Below are positions 13,201 to 26,600 of a stretch of 64,000 nucleotides of DNA, piece after piece. A program made the position numbers and the translations under genes. Source of the stretch: Homalodisca vitripennis (taxonomy: Eukaryota > Arthropoda > Insecta > Hemiptera > Cicadellidae); NCBI RefSeq assembly GCF_021130785.1, contig NC_060213.1, positions 112,755,501 to 112,819,500 on the forward strand, in the 5' to 3' direction. The notes below the pieces were generated by a model that worked only from the letters and a program-made list of their open reading frames with translations, searched no databases and was not told where the DNA came from. Position 1 is the stretch's first letter. The number at the start of each line of letters is the position of its first letter.

Positions 13201-16200
13201 TGAATTGGCAACACTGCTTTCAACGTTGATTCTGCAGCCCGAAGCGGACAGACAACTAGAGTGCTCTATACTGGTTGAGAAAGATTGCAGTGCGGTTGGA
13301 AATTTCTAAATGTGTATACTTTTATGTGTTCTTTCAGTGTTTTCAGTTCTAAGTCAGTGGACTGTAGAAGGCAGTTTTCAAGGCAAGCCTGGTGATTTTC
13401 CTACCAACCAGCAACTAATTGTTAAATTGCGCGTTAGACAAGTAACTTTTACTTTTCAGCAGATCTCCTCTACTGTTTGTTTCTGGTTGGCTTTTTTCTC
13501 TAAGTGCTCTATGATTTCAAACTGATTCTCATTTCCCATATTTCACACAACCATTATTCTCCCTGGAAAGGCTGAAGATTGAATTGAGAATTGAAATTCA
13601 AGTCTCACTTCTGAATAGTTGTAAGTAATGCAGATCTACAAGTCATTATAGAATAGAATAGAATAGAATAGAATAATGCTTTATTTCTGAACATCAAGTA
13701 CAGAGAATGGTGTCAAGTATGTTGAGGTTAGACAATTCAATATTGGATGAATATACAATGTTATCATGTTCTTAAGTTAAGTCCACTGTCTTTGGTCTTG
13801 TCAAGAAACTCTTCGATTGAGTAGACTGGATTATCTGTCAACCAGGAGCTCAATCTGTGTTTCAGCGCTTCGCCTGTCAGTAGCTTGAAGTCAGCAGGGA
13901 GATGGTTGTAGAGTTTAGCCCCGATGAATGATGGTTTTCTTTCATAAAGAGCTGTCCTATGTCTCGCAACGGGGATTCTTGATGAATGTCTAGTGTCATG
14001 AAAATGTAATCTTGTTTCTTTTGGGAGTCCTAATTTATCAACATGGAGTATGACTGCCTGTATGTAAATTGAGATTACTGTTTTAATTTTGAGGTTTTTA
14101 AATTCTTCTCGGCAACTGTCTCGTGCTTTTAGGTTTGCTATGGATCTTATAGCTGACTTCTGGATGGTGAGTATACGATTTAAGTTGGTAGTTGATGTGC
14201 CACCCCATACTACTATACCATACCTCAAGTATGTCTCAAATAAAGCAAAGTATGCCATATTTGCTGCTTCTATGTTGCTGATGCATTTAATTCTTCTTAT
14301 TACATAGAGAGCAGAGTTGAGTTTCTTGCACAGGATGTCAACATGTGGGCCCCATGTCAAATTTGAGTCTAGAGTGAGACCCTTTCCTGTCAAAATCTTC
14401 AGCCTTTCCTGGGAGAATAATGGTTGTGTGAAATATGGGAAATGAGAATCAGTTTGAAATCATAGAGCACTTAGAGAAAATTAGATCACAAACTAATATT
14501 GCTAATGTCACCATTTGGATTTTTGTATCAGCAAACTGACTTTTCTTGTCACTAGCCGAAAAATAATCATTAGATCACAAACTAATATTGCTAATGTCAC
14601 CAGTTCGATTTTTGTACCAGCAAACTGACTTTTCTTGTCACTAGCCGAAAAATAATGGAGAAGAATGGAATTGTAACCCTTACTTGAGCATCTTGAGTGT
14701 GCGGTCCATGGAGATCTGGTTTGTGCAGTAGTTGATGTACACATCTCTGTAGCTCACGACATGGTCATGTACAACATCACACAATCCCTGCAGCAGGATA
14801 CAGTCTTGCCAACATGCTTGCAGAGCTGCCAACAACTTCTCTGAGCACCGTCTCACTGCCCCAAACAATACAGCGAGGTTAAGATAATTGTTGTGTGGTC
14901 AAAAAACAATTAGATTAGACAGGCCAAGAGAATTTCTCTTCCAAACGCATATAAAAATACTGTGAGAATAATTAACAAGTATACTCTTGCACAATAATTT
15001 GGTCGTAAATTTCACAAAATAATCTGTATAACTATTAGACACAATTGAGACAACTTTATGTCCCAGGAGAGACTTTGTAAAATATATTATACTTTAATTT
15101 CTTCCTCTCCTGCAAGAAGGATATAATCTCATATAAGAAGCTATTTTAATACTTACTAAAACTTTTCCTGGTCCCATTAACATGCATCATTCCTGGCACT
15201 GGTGAATCTAAATTTAGTAGGTAATCCGGTGATAAAACAACGTTTGAATATAGCAATCTTTGTTAATTCAACTTGATAGAAAATCTTTGACACACAATGT
15301 AGAATTTAACGTTTTAGTCTTAAGCTGGTAAACACAAAAATGTATCAAAGTATTCCTGTATTGGCTCCAGTGACGTAACTACGGATGGGTTAAGGTGGAT
15401 AAAACCCTCCCAAGAGCCCTAAAACTATATAAAATACATTTAACATCAATCCAACTTGTCTGAAATGCAGTGGTAAAATGTTTTAACTTAATAAGGCCTA
15501 AATAATTAATAAAAATGTAGATATACTCAGATTTATTCCAAACTACCCGGTGTGGTGTGCTTTTCAATCAGATTCACCCCCCCCCCCCATAAAGCCAAGT
15601 CCTTGTTACACCACTGACTACAGCAACAAATAATTTGTGTTAAAAATTTGTTGGAGAAAGATTTTTTTCTCCACATATTTAAGGTGTTTAGGCATTAAAA
15701 TGGGTATTACTTGAAAATGTGTTACATCATTCGTGTTTGTTCAAGTAGTATGTGAATTACAATTTATATACATAGAACATTAAATATTATAAACACCACA
15801 TAATTTATAGATACATGATTGCTGAACACTTCCAATATTTAGTAATAAACTAACACTAGGATAGCATCAGTTATTCACTCACCGCTGGTGACGTTCCCGA
15901 ATAGCACCCGTCGGTCGTCCCGGGAGAGAATATTCTCATCACAGAAGAGCGGACAGGAAGAGAACAGCTTATCCAGGACTGTAAGAGACTTGAAATATGA
16001 GGCTTCCGATGTCATCACTTCGAACTTGGCTTCCTGCAGCCGCTTTTGACTCTGAGTCAGAGTATCTACACACAATATATCAAATCTCTTAAATGTGTCT
16101 ACAATATATACCATCTTTAAATGTTTTAATTTTTGACTATACGGTTTAACATACCCTTTTTTATCGTTTACATCCCAACTTTCACTTTTTGAACATTTAC

Positions 16201-19200
16201 ATTATACTTTCTCATGAAATACCACAATAGTATATTTCTCTTGTCGCGTAGCTAGTACTGAGTTCTTTGATTTACATGCACAGAATTTGGATTATTAGAA
16301 GTGTAAAATGCAAATAAAATTGACACGAAAAATATTTATCAATTAAATATCAAAAATTTCAAGTTTCTTTTAGTGGGTGAAATTGTTATAAAAACAATAT
16401 GCATTACATAAAGTCACTGTATTCCGCTTAACAGACTTGATTATAAACTAAATAAAAAAGTATGAGTAATCTAAACATGAATAAAAATTTACAGATATAC
16501 AGAATAAAAAATAAAAATTTGTACTGAATTTTAATTACATTTAGATTTTCTACTCTAGAAATAAAAATATTGCACTATCTAAAATACTCTGTGTCTAATA
16601 TTATGTAAAAATATGCCTGAATATGGCTGAACACTCACCTAGCACGCCGCTGTTCCGCACCTGAGGTACCTCACACCAGAGGCTGCAGTGGTGGGTCACT
16701 GACACCAGGTCTAGGGCCGAAGGTACGGCCGGAGCGGTGATCTCCTCATAGCCATCAGTCTCTCCCTCTGTCAGTTCTGAGAGTGTCATCTGTGAGCAAG
16801 ATGTTCAACAACTGTAATCTGTCTGCTGTACACTGTTGTAAGTTTCAAAATGTTCCAAGTGTTAATAAACACAGTTTTCCTTAAATTAATACTATGATTA
16901 AAATATTTTATTTTCTAATCCCAGTTTTGGTAGTAACTGTAAACCTTTACCTTCTCTCTTATTAATAATGTAAGCCTCTTATAGTAACAGCACGTTCTAA
17001 TTGAGTCTGAAATGGCAGTTACGATTTTACGCTCTAATTTTTTTAGGTGACAATTTTACAGACGTGTCTAATATATTGATTTTTTTTTTTCGAAGTAATC
17101 CCTTTTTTCTAACCATTAATGTTAAATATTCTCTTCTTTTACCGATACACAGAGCATGACATCAGGTGCACTTGTTCTTTTGGGACGACAAAATTTTACA
17201 TCTCATATTTATATTATAAAAAAAAACCCATTTAAACAATACAGAACTAATAAAATAAAAACAAAAAAGTGCAAGTAATTAATTAGTCCCATTAGTTTTC
17301 CCAAGAAACCTAAATGTGCTTAACAGGGCCTTATTGAGGATATTCCAGAGCATATGGTTTTTAGGTTAGTCCATTCCGCTTTAAAAAAAATCATACATTT
17401 CTAACCTTGTAACAAATATAAAATCAAGGTTCATTGTTGGTTTGGGGTTACTCCAACTAACACTAGGTAGAGCATTTTTTTGTATCAGATATGTATGGTA
17501 TTGTAAACTCAAGAATAAAGATACGCAGATTGATCAACTCTGCTTCTCAACACCTCAAGATTACATATTTGTATGAGTTATAATATGGGTGGTAGGTGTA
17601 AATATTAACCCTTTCCACACCATAAATGGATATATCAGAATGGTAGAAGACTTCCTGACCAAAATCCCAAACACGAGTATAACCGATATTCCACATTGTG
17701 TATTTTGAAGAGTTTTTTAATTCACAAAAGACCTTTGAAATGGCAGGTGCATGCTCCATGCCTACCGCAGTTGGTAAGGAAGTATTTATAGACGACCTTC
17801 ACTCCGCAGCAGGGGGAGGGATGCCCTTAGTCTAGTGCCTTTTATCTGCTCCTCTGTTCTGAGTGTCCTACAGAGCCATAACTAAATATATCCATTGTCT
17901 GCCTAGATGATAGACCTTATCTGTGAAACCTTAGATAAGGAAATGCTCTAATAACTAGTAGTTTGTATAGTTTGTATAATTTATCAGTTTTATTAGTTTG
18001 TACCAAGAATTTGATTTTAGAACAAATTCACAGTATAGTAAATTATTATTTTTCGATTTTCATCAATAAATATGCTAATTTTAACTAAAATTCCCTTTTT
18101 AATTTTTTGCATTTACTTCTTAAAACATATTTATAATAAAAAATTAGCTTTGAACTTGAAGAAAAATATATTTTACAGATGTCATGGCATATACAGAATA
18201 CAGAAAGCTTTATTCATAAACATCAAATTTAGAACAGGTGTCAAATACAAAATAGTATAAATGAAAATCAATACAATGTAATGGAAATAAATTGTCTTTA
18301 GTTCCTTGTAAGTTTTTAATAGTTGTTGCGGCTATTTGCATGTTCAAGGAATTTACTGATTGTGTAAATCGATTTCTTCACAAGCCAGGAATACAGTCCT
18401 TTTTTTAGTTTTTTCAATTGTCTTGAGCTCGATAGGTAAAGCATAATATAGTCTAGCTCCAGCATATGAGGGTTTCTTTGCGAACAGAGCAGTCCTGTGA
18501 GCAGGTAAGTTGTAGCCATGTCCATGTCTTGTGGTTCCGACCGTGACGATTGTTTCTTGTCAAGTTTAACTTAGCAGCAAGCATGATGACTTCAAGTATG
18601 TAAAGAGATGTGATGGTCAGTAAATCTAGGTTTTTGTATGCATCTCTGCAGCTGTCCCACGGTGCAATGTCAGCCATTATTCTTACTGCCCGTTTCTGAA
18701 GAACCTTGACTCATTGAAGGTTGTTGTTTGAGGATGCTCCCCATAGTACAATTCTGTATCGGGCTCTGCTCTCAAATATTGCATGATAAGCTGTCGTGGT
18801 GGCTTCTGGGGTACTTACAGATTTTATTCTTCTTAGGGCAAACACTGCTGTGTTTAGCTGATGACACAAAGAATCAATATGAAAGCTCCAGGAGAGAGTC
18901 ATATAACGTCAGTCCAAGATGTTTTGTGTAGCAAGAAATTTCAAAGTCATGTGGAATTGTTATTTTGTCCTTGTTTTTTCCCAATATGATGTGTTGAGTT
19001 TTTGATTCATTGAAAACTAAGTCGTTTTCTAAGCAATATTGATGGGCCATGCTAACGGAAATGAAGGTGTTAATCTCAAGAAGCTCTGTCGATTTGTGAG
19101 AGATGGTCAGAACAGTGTCATCTGCATACATGACTGTGTAGCAGTATGTGTGTATATAATTTTGTAAGTCACTGATAAACAAAACAGGGCCCAGCACTGA

Positions 19201-22200
19201 ACCTTGAGGAACACTCCTAGTCATGGCTAGTGGTGGGGACGTTGCTGTTTTGGTTATTCCATTAGTTGTGTGCTGTATTGTCATTATTTGTTTCCGGTCG
19301 CTTAAGTAGCTCTTAAACCATTGTAGTGCCGTCACCTTAATGCCAAAAGAACTTATTTTAGCCAAGACCAAATGATGATCCAAGCAGTCAAACGCTTTAC
19401 TTAAGTCAAGAAAAGTAGTGGTGACATTATTTCCTTCTTCAATGTTATTGATTATGTGCTCTATATAGGGAAATCAATGGATTTATTAGCGGCGTGTGAC
19501 GGGTTAAAAATGCAATTTACATGGATAGATATACCTATTGTGACCTCAGGTACAAAGAAGCCATTAAAATAATGCATTGAAATAAAGTCCAGATAAATTT
19601 CTCTTTCACGAAAATAAGTTTAGACATTTTATAGATTCACCAATAATAGCCACACTGGCACAAACATTTAAAAAGTATAATATTTATTGTTAACACTTTA
19701 AAATAGAATATTCAGTGACCATTTTCGAAGAGCCAATAGATTTTTGATGCGTAACTTATTTTCAGCACAATTGGTCTTAATGTCCTATGGATATTAAAAA
19801 TAGTGGAAAGTAATGTTAAAATGGTATATTACCTCGGCTATGTTGGCAGCATAGAACTGGTAGAGGGGCTCATCAGCAAACCTTAGGTTTAGGTCTGAAC
19901 CTTGGCTGGATGAACCTGTACAGCAACAACAAGTAACTAAACACTAATCCTTAAATTATGAGAAAAGGTCAAATACTACTCAATACTTTTTTTACAGGTG
20001 AGCTAAGTTTAAAATCTAGAAAGATAAAAAAAGTTATAGGGTTTTGAGGCAAAAGCAAAAGTAATTAATGGTTTTAAAGCTAATTTGTAAAATAAAACCA
20101 GAGGGAAATGCTAGTTTTATTAATCTATACAGAGTAAAAGTCTAAGTTAACAAAAGCTTTCAATTGTGTGCCATGAGTTTCTAAATTACTTAGTTATGTG
20201 ATCAGGAACACAAGTTAAATTATAGGGTTATATTAAGCAATTGAAAGCAAATTATAGTGCCATAACAATAAAAAATCTGGCCTTCAAATAATAAAACCTT
20301 GTACTCCACACTGCTATTATTTCTTATTACATTCTTTTTTTCTTGAGGGAATATTAAATAAAAGTATACCTAATAAATCTGGGAACCCTTGGAATGAACA
20401 AAAGAAAGATGAATAAAGAGAAGAACTAGAGTAAAAAATTACGTCCAGGCAGAACACTAATTTTCAGGTAAACAAAGTTATCTCTGGCTACTTTTGAGAT
20501 GAGTGCTCACCATTCTCTGAGGCAGTGTCTGTACTTGTCTCCACATACCACATGGAATTGCCATTACGAGATAATCTCCTCTGGCCTTCTGAAACAATAA
20601 AACAACCCTTTAACTACCTCGTCTATTGTTGCAATGTGTACTTGTGTGTGTTAATACCACTGGACATGTTTTATAAATAAAAACTTTCTTCGAGGGAACA
20701 ATCCAAACCCTTTGTAAGACATGGGTAATGTGTGTGGATGTCCTATGTAGTCTTGTCCATAACAATATATTCAACAGATTCTTAGAAAGAGGTATTGATT
20801 GATAGCTCAGTGACTAGAAAATTACTCTTTGGGGTTTGAATAACACTTCCTAGGCAAACTGGGCAAATTGGACTCCTCCAGATGTATACAAATTAACTTA
20901 GGCTTGTACATAGATGTCTAGCCAGGGGCATATATAATGAGGGCTAAAACCCCCGGTACATAGTGACAATGTCAATCAAACTAAATTCATAAAATGGAAA
21001 AAGAATTAAATTTTCTGGGCTTACAATTTGTTGTTGGCTACAACAGATGATTAATTTGGCTCTATACTTTAGTGGCAAGCTTTGCATGGCACTACAAACA
21101 AACCACACAGGTAAGATTACCTGATTAGAATGGCAGTGAACTTTATCGAATTTGCTGTATCAATTTGATGAAGTTGTCACAACTAATGTATTAATTTAAA
21201 TTAGAATAAATTTATTTGAAAAAATGGTGATAATTAAAGCTGAAATAATGATTAAAGGGATGTGTAGAGCAATTTTAATACCTGTTTGTAATATCACCAA
21301 AATAATTTTAACCAGTTTTGTACATTCTTACAATTTACTATAAACTAGTGCATTATTATTTTTTATAGTTTCATGCCACTTGTTATGATAAAAAGATGTG
21401 CCAAATCAAGTACCAAAAAATAAATTCAAAATTTACTGTAGTTTTTACAAATTAGATAAATATAATATCAACACAGGTGCTTTAAATTTGGTAAATATCT
21501 GTGAGAATAGATCAATCCTGTTACCTAACACCTAAACCAGCCATTATTGATTTAATGTCACCTCTTTCAATATATGTATCACAGATCAGTAACCCTAATA
21601 TAATAACAAACTAGAAACACTCTTTTTTGTGTGTAAGGTGCTTTTTGTTATAATTTGTTATTTGTTGTTATTACTATGCTTGGTTATTATTTGAGGCAGT
21701 TAGCACAGCTAGCAAAGCTAAGCAGAACTGAGTTCCGAGTCCTCTAGCTGTTATTGATGGTTCAGTAAAACATCAAGCGGATAAATGATGTAATAGAACA
21801 TAAAATTAAAACCTTGCATAACACTTTTGGTAAAACAAACCAATAGATTAAAATTTTCTTAAAAACGCTTTATGAAATTTCAACAAGAAGATAAATAAAG
21901 TAAATTAACCCAAAAGTCCTATTGGCACGTTTGTAGTAATGCCCCTTCTGGTCTGCTTATTTTTTCACAAGAATAATTTGTAGTAATATAAAAATATACA
22001 ATAATAAAATAATATTTATTCTTTATCACTGTCACAAAGGCCTGATAAATCCCAAAGTTTATCATTAGAAAGATATTCACTTACGTATCTTCTAGAAAGA
22101 TAGTCAACTTCAAATCTTCTAGTAAGATATTCAACTACATATCTTCTAGAAAGATATTCAACCTTATCTTCCAGAAAGATATTCAACTACATATCTTCTA

Positions 22201-23563
22201 GAAAAATATTCAATTATATATCTTCTAAAAAGATATTTAACTACATATCTTCGTCAAAAATTTGTTTCAAATGTGACAATGTAAAGTATTTGATTACAAA
22301 CAACTAACAGCTGGTAAATGTTTCCAAATATTGAATCATTACAGAGTGACCGGGATAGCAGGAATAAACTTGACTACACTATGAAAATGCTTGACTCTTC
22401 GTGAACAATCCCGATTCCGACACACATAACATTATCCTGAAGAGTATCAAATCTATACTAATTTTGCCCATTACTTATTTACAACCAGAGGAGCTAATGT
22501 GTTAAAATGATTCTAGCGTAGCGTATGCACGCATAAACGCATATGATGAACCAGTGTGCCCAAAGGACTTAAAGGGTTTATAAAAATAAATAAAGGCACA
22601 ACGTGAATCAATCAAGAACACTCACCAACATAACCTTCATTATCACCAGAAGAGTTGCTGTTGTTCAGTCTTGAGTTTCGTTTTGAACTCCCATCTGAAA
22701 CTGAATATAAATAAAAAAGGTTTAATTCATAATTACAATTTAATTCTTTAGTTACAATTCATTGGTATATTTATGAGCAACTTAATTATTCTTACAGTAT
22801 TTTAAAGGGATGAAAAGATCTAGATGATTTGTAGACATTAATCACAACTGACATTATTATAGAAAAACACCTCAACCAACAAACCATAGGATATCGAGTC
22901 AACTAATTAGTGATGTAATTAATTGAGATAAATTAATTAGTGGAGGAAGCTAAGCCGACCATGATAGACTTTCCACTTTTACCAGAAAGTAATCATTGCT
23001 GTACACATTGTGCGGATGTGTTTCCTGCCTGTTATATACAAGCTTCACTGCCCACAATGGACTGGACAGTCGAATCTCCTTGGAGTGTAACAATCTCAAT
23101 CATGACAATATGTCACAATAACTAAGCCACTTGTCAATAAGTAGAAGAAATCTCAGATATTTTATTCAAAAGCGATTTTTAAGAAAAACTCAAAATTCTC
23201 TTAACCCTTTGAGGTCTCAATAAAAATTGCTTCGACTGTCCTCAGGTCATATTTAATTTCTGTTAGTTTACAGTTCTTTGACAATACACAAATGCAATTT
23301 TTAAATCCCTTTTTCTGCAACTTTTTTATTTTTTTCTCTTTATATATCAATGTAAATAACCTAAAAAGAATATTTACATTATTTTATAGTATTTTTTTTA
23401 TAACTTTAAGTAACATTTAAAAAATATAAAAAGAAGTAAAAAATATAAAAACATAATTTTTATTTTTTTATACATATGTAATAAACCAAAATTACATGAA
23501 TACAGGTGAAAAGGCACTACGATCTCATCAGATACATGTTATTCATTATATTATATATAATAC

Positions 23564-23618
<55 letters not shown>

Positions 23619-26600
23619 TTTGCCTTGTTCCAGCCCTAGGCCTACTTTGGGTAACATGTCTAGCTCTTCCTCTTAGTCTACTAGTTTGTAGCCTAGGCCT
23701 ACCTCTATTATTTGCATCTCCTTGTCCTACTTATATCAAATTATCCACGAATTGATAAAATTCTTCGCCATCATTACCTAAAGTTTCCAATCCAAACACA
23801 TCACTTTCGTCGTCTAGGTTACCGTCATTTACCACAATGTTTTCAGAAGAATTTTCACTATGATTCAACTCAAAATCACTATCACGGTCTTCTTCAATAA
23901 TCTGTTTTTCATTTTGGATACTAATTTCACTGAAAATACTATCACAATCATCTAATTCATCTAATATCTCGTCATCGTCAGTAAAACTTGTACTTGGACC
24001 AGCCATATTTGTAAACACGGCGCAAGTGCAGACGTCAGTTGGTCTTCTATTTTCACTTCCAATGCCTCCTATATCGTGAATAAAGATCGACGTAGCATTC
24101 ACGTAACCAAAATAGAAGTCCAAAGTACTGAATAACTCAAATACCGAACAGCAATAGGTTCGAAATGGCCAAACAAGAAGTGACATTATCCGGTCGACCT
24201 ATTGTCGACATGCGAGCGTTCAGCGAAACTGCCGCGGTCGACCTATAGTCGACGACCGATCGCAAAGGGTTAATAATACTAAATTATTGGATGCCGAAAT
24301 TGTATAGCAATTTTTAGATTTTTTTTTAGTTTTTGTTTTTGGTTTTGATTTGTTTGAAATAACCAGAAAAATCTTTGGTATGTGAAACTTTTATTGTGGA
24401 TACAAGGCAACATCATTCCTGAACAGTTTCTCATATAAGTACAAGGGCTCCATGAATGTCTTGTGGACATGCATAATGTCAGTTCTTTGGTCTTCACCTT
24501 CAGAAATATCAAAACAAAACATGTTTCAGTCATATTCTTTTATCAGAAACAAACGGTTAGGTACTTAATCGTGAACAAAATTATCATATAGATGTTTCAT
24601 CTGAGTTTAATTTTGAAAATTGTACAATGTCAAAAAAGTCTGCAGTGTACTTTAACAATCTTTCTGTACACATGAGTAATACAAAAATGAATTATAACAG
24701 ATAAAACGTGAAATAGACTATAGGGTGGATAAAAAAGAAATAAATTCCGGTGATTCGTCATTCTTCTGTAATAAAGAGTGAGGCTACAGAAAACAATTAT
24801 TATTATCAACTCATTCAATTACAGTAACCTAGGTGTGGAATTCTCCAGCACATTAATGGGAAAGCCAAACAACTTATTAGCCTCTGAACTCGTTTTGCAT
24901 TTAATCAACTTGACACTTAACTCCTACTACCCGTAGGCCATAATAGGGTGAGCAGAAGTGGGTAGTATTTACTCAATTGAGTAAGGTACCCAATAGTTAT
25001 TGAATGATGGTTAAAACTCAAGTCTTCAAAGTGGTAAATCAATAGTATACATTATTCACACATCATTTTTGGTTGCAACTCAGAATATCTGAAAGATTGA
25101 AAGCAGATAAACCTCTAGCACACAATTTATTCTTTGATGGATAACGAAAAACTGCTGTTGGAATTTTAATCAATTCCCCTTTTCAACCTTTACTGCAGAT
25201 TGTAATTCAGTTAAATAAATAGTTACAATGGATGTTCGAAAAGCAAGCACTGTTTTAGTATACATAAAACAGGGTTAAACAAATTATTTTATTTTCAATA
25301 GAAAGCATCACATGTTGTTACTACAATTGTTGAGTTTTAGAGTTTGAAAACACTTTCTGCTGCAAACGATGAGCTGTTTGTATAAACCTCTGTTGAATGA
25401 AAGAGTATTTCCAAATATTTTAAAACATTCAAAGGTCTGTCACATTTATAAAAATGGTCTATGAGATAGGCCTGTCTCATTGAAGTTATTGAGGTCCTAC
25501 TATACAATCAGCTAAGCAGTTTCCTGGAAACCAATAGAATTCTTTTATGAGTCAGTATAGTTATAGAAAGGGTACATCGACTATTGAGGCAATAGAGCAA
25601 ATAGTAAGTGATGTTTTCAAAGCTTTTGAGAATAAAACCTTTGCTTGGGCCACTCTGTGTGACCTCAGTAAGGCATTTGACTGTGTTATCCATAACGATC
25701 TTATTATGAAATTGAAATATTACGGTGTGCAAGTGTTCCACTTTCAATTCTAAAATCCTTTTTATACCTTTGTGACCATACTCAGAAAGTGTGTGTTAAT
25801 AAGGTGTGGTCAAAGAAACAGAAGTTAAGTGGTGTGTCTCCCAGGGCTCTGTCTTGGGCCCTTTGTTGTTTTTAATATAAATTACTGACTTGACTTATTC
25901 ACTAAATACATTAACAACTTTATATGCAGATGACACTACTATTTTAAATATTAGCCAAAATATAAAATAAACTAAAAGAAATTGTTCATAAAACAGTGAC
26001 TGATGCTTCACAGTGGTTTATATCAAATTAATTTCTATTAAATACAGAAATAAACTAAAAATATACCGTTTAGCTTAAGACCAATGGATGTTGATGATGA
26101 GGATTTGGTTAGTGAAGTTACGTTTTTAGAAGTTTCCCTTGATAATAAATTGAGTTAGGATACATATATGGATTATATAGCTTCAAAATTATCAAGAACA
26201 ACTTATTTATTAAGACGTCTTATGTTTTTGTTCCTAAAAAATATGTAAGAATTGCTTATTTCTCCTACTTCCAGTCTATTCTAAGGTATGATCTCATACT
26301 ATGGGTTAGTTGCAGTATGATAAATTAAATTTTAACTGCTCAAAAGAAGCTGTAAGAATTATTTCAGGATCAAACCCTTTAGACCACTATAGACCCTTTT
26401 CGTAGCTCAGAAATACCTACAGTAATCAATTTGTTTATTTTCAATTTGGTAGTGTACATTATGAAAAATCCAAATAAATTAGACTTCAGATACAATAATC
26501 ATAACTACAATACCAGAAAACGAAATAATTTAGAAATTAAATTTAACCGTCTTAGTAAAACCATGAAAAAATAGTCACAAGAAACATACCAATGGAGTTC

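Noticed and set aside
17605..17900. piggyBac MITE starting TTAACCCTTTCC
   Set aside because: No second terminus or matching TTAA was found within reach.
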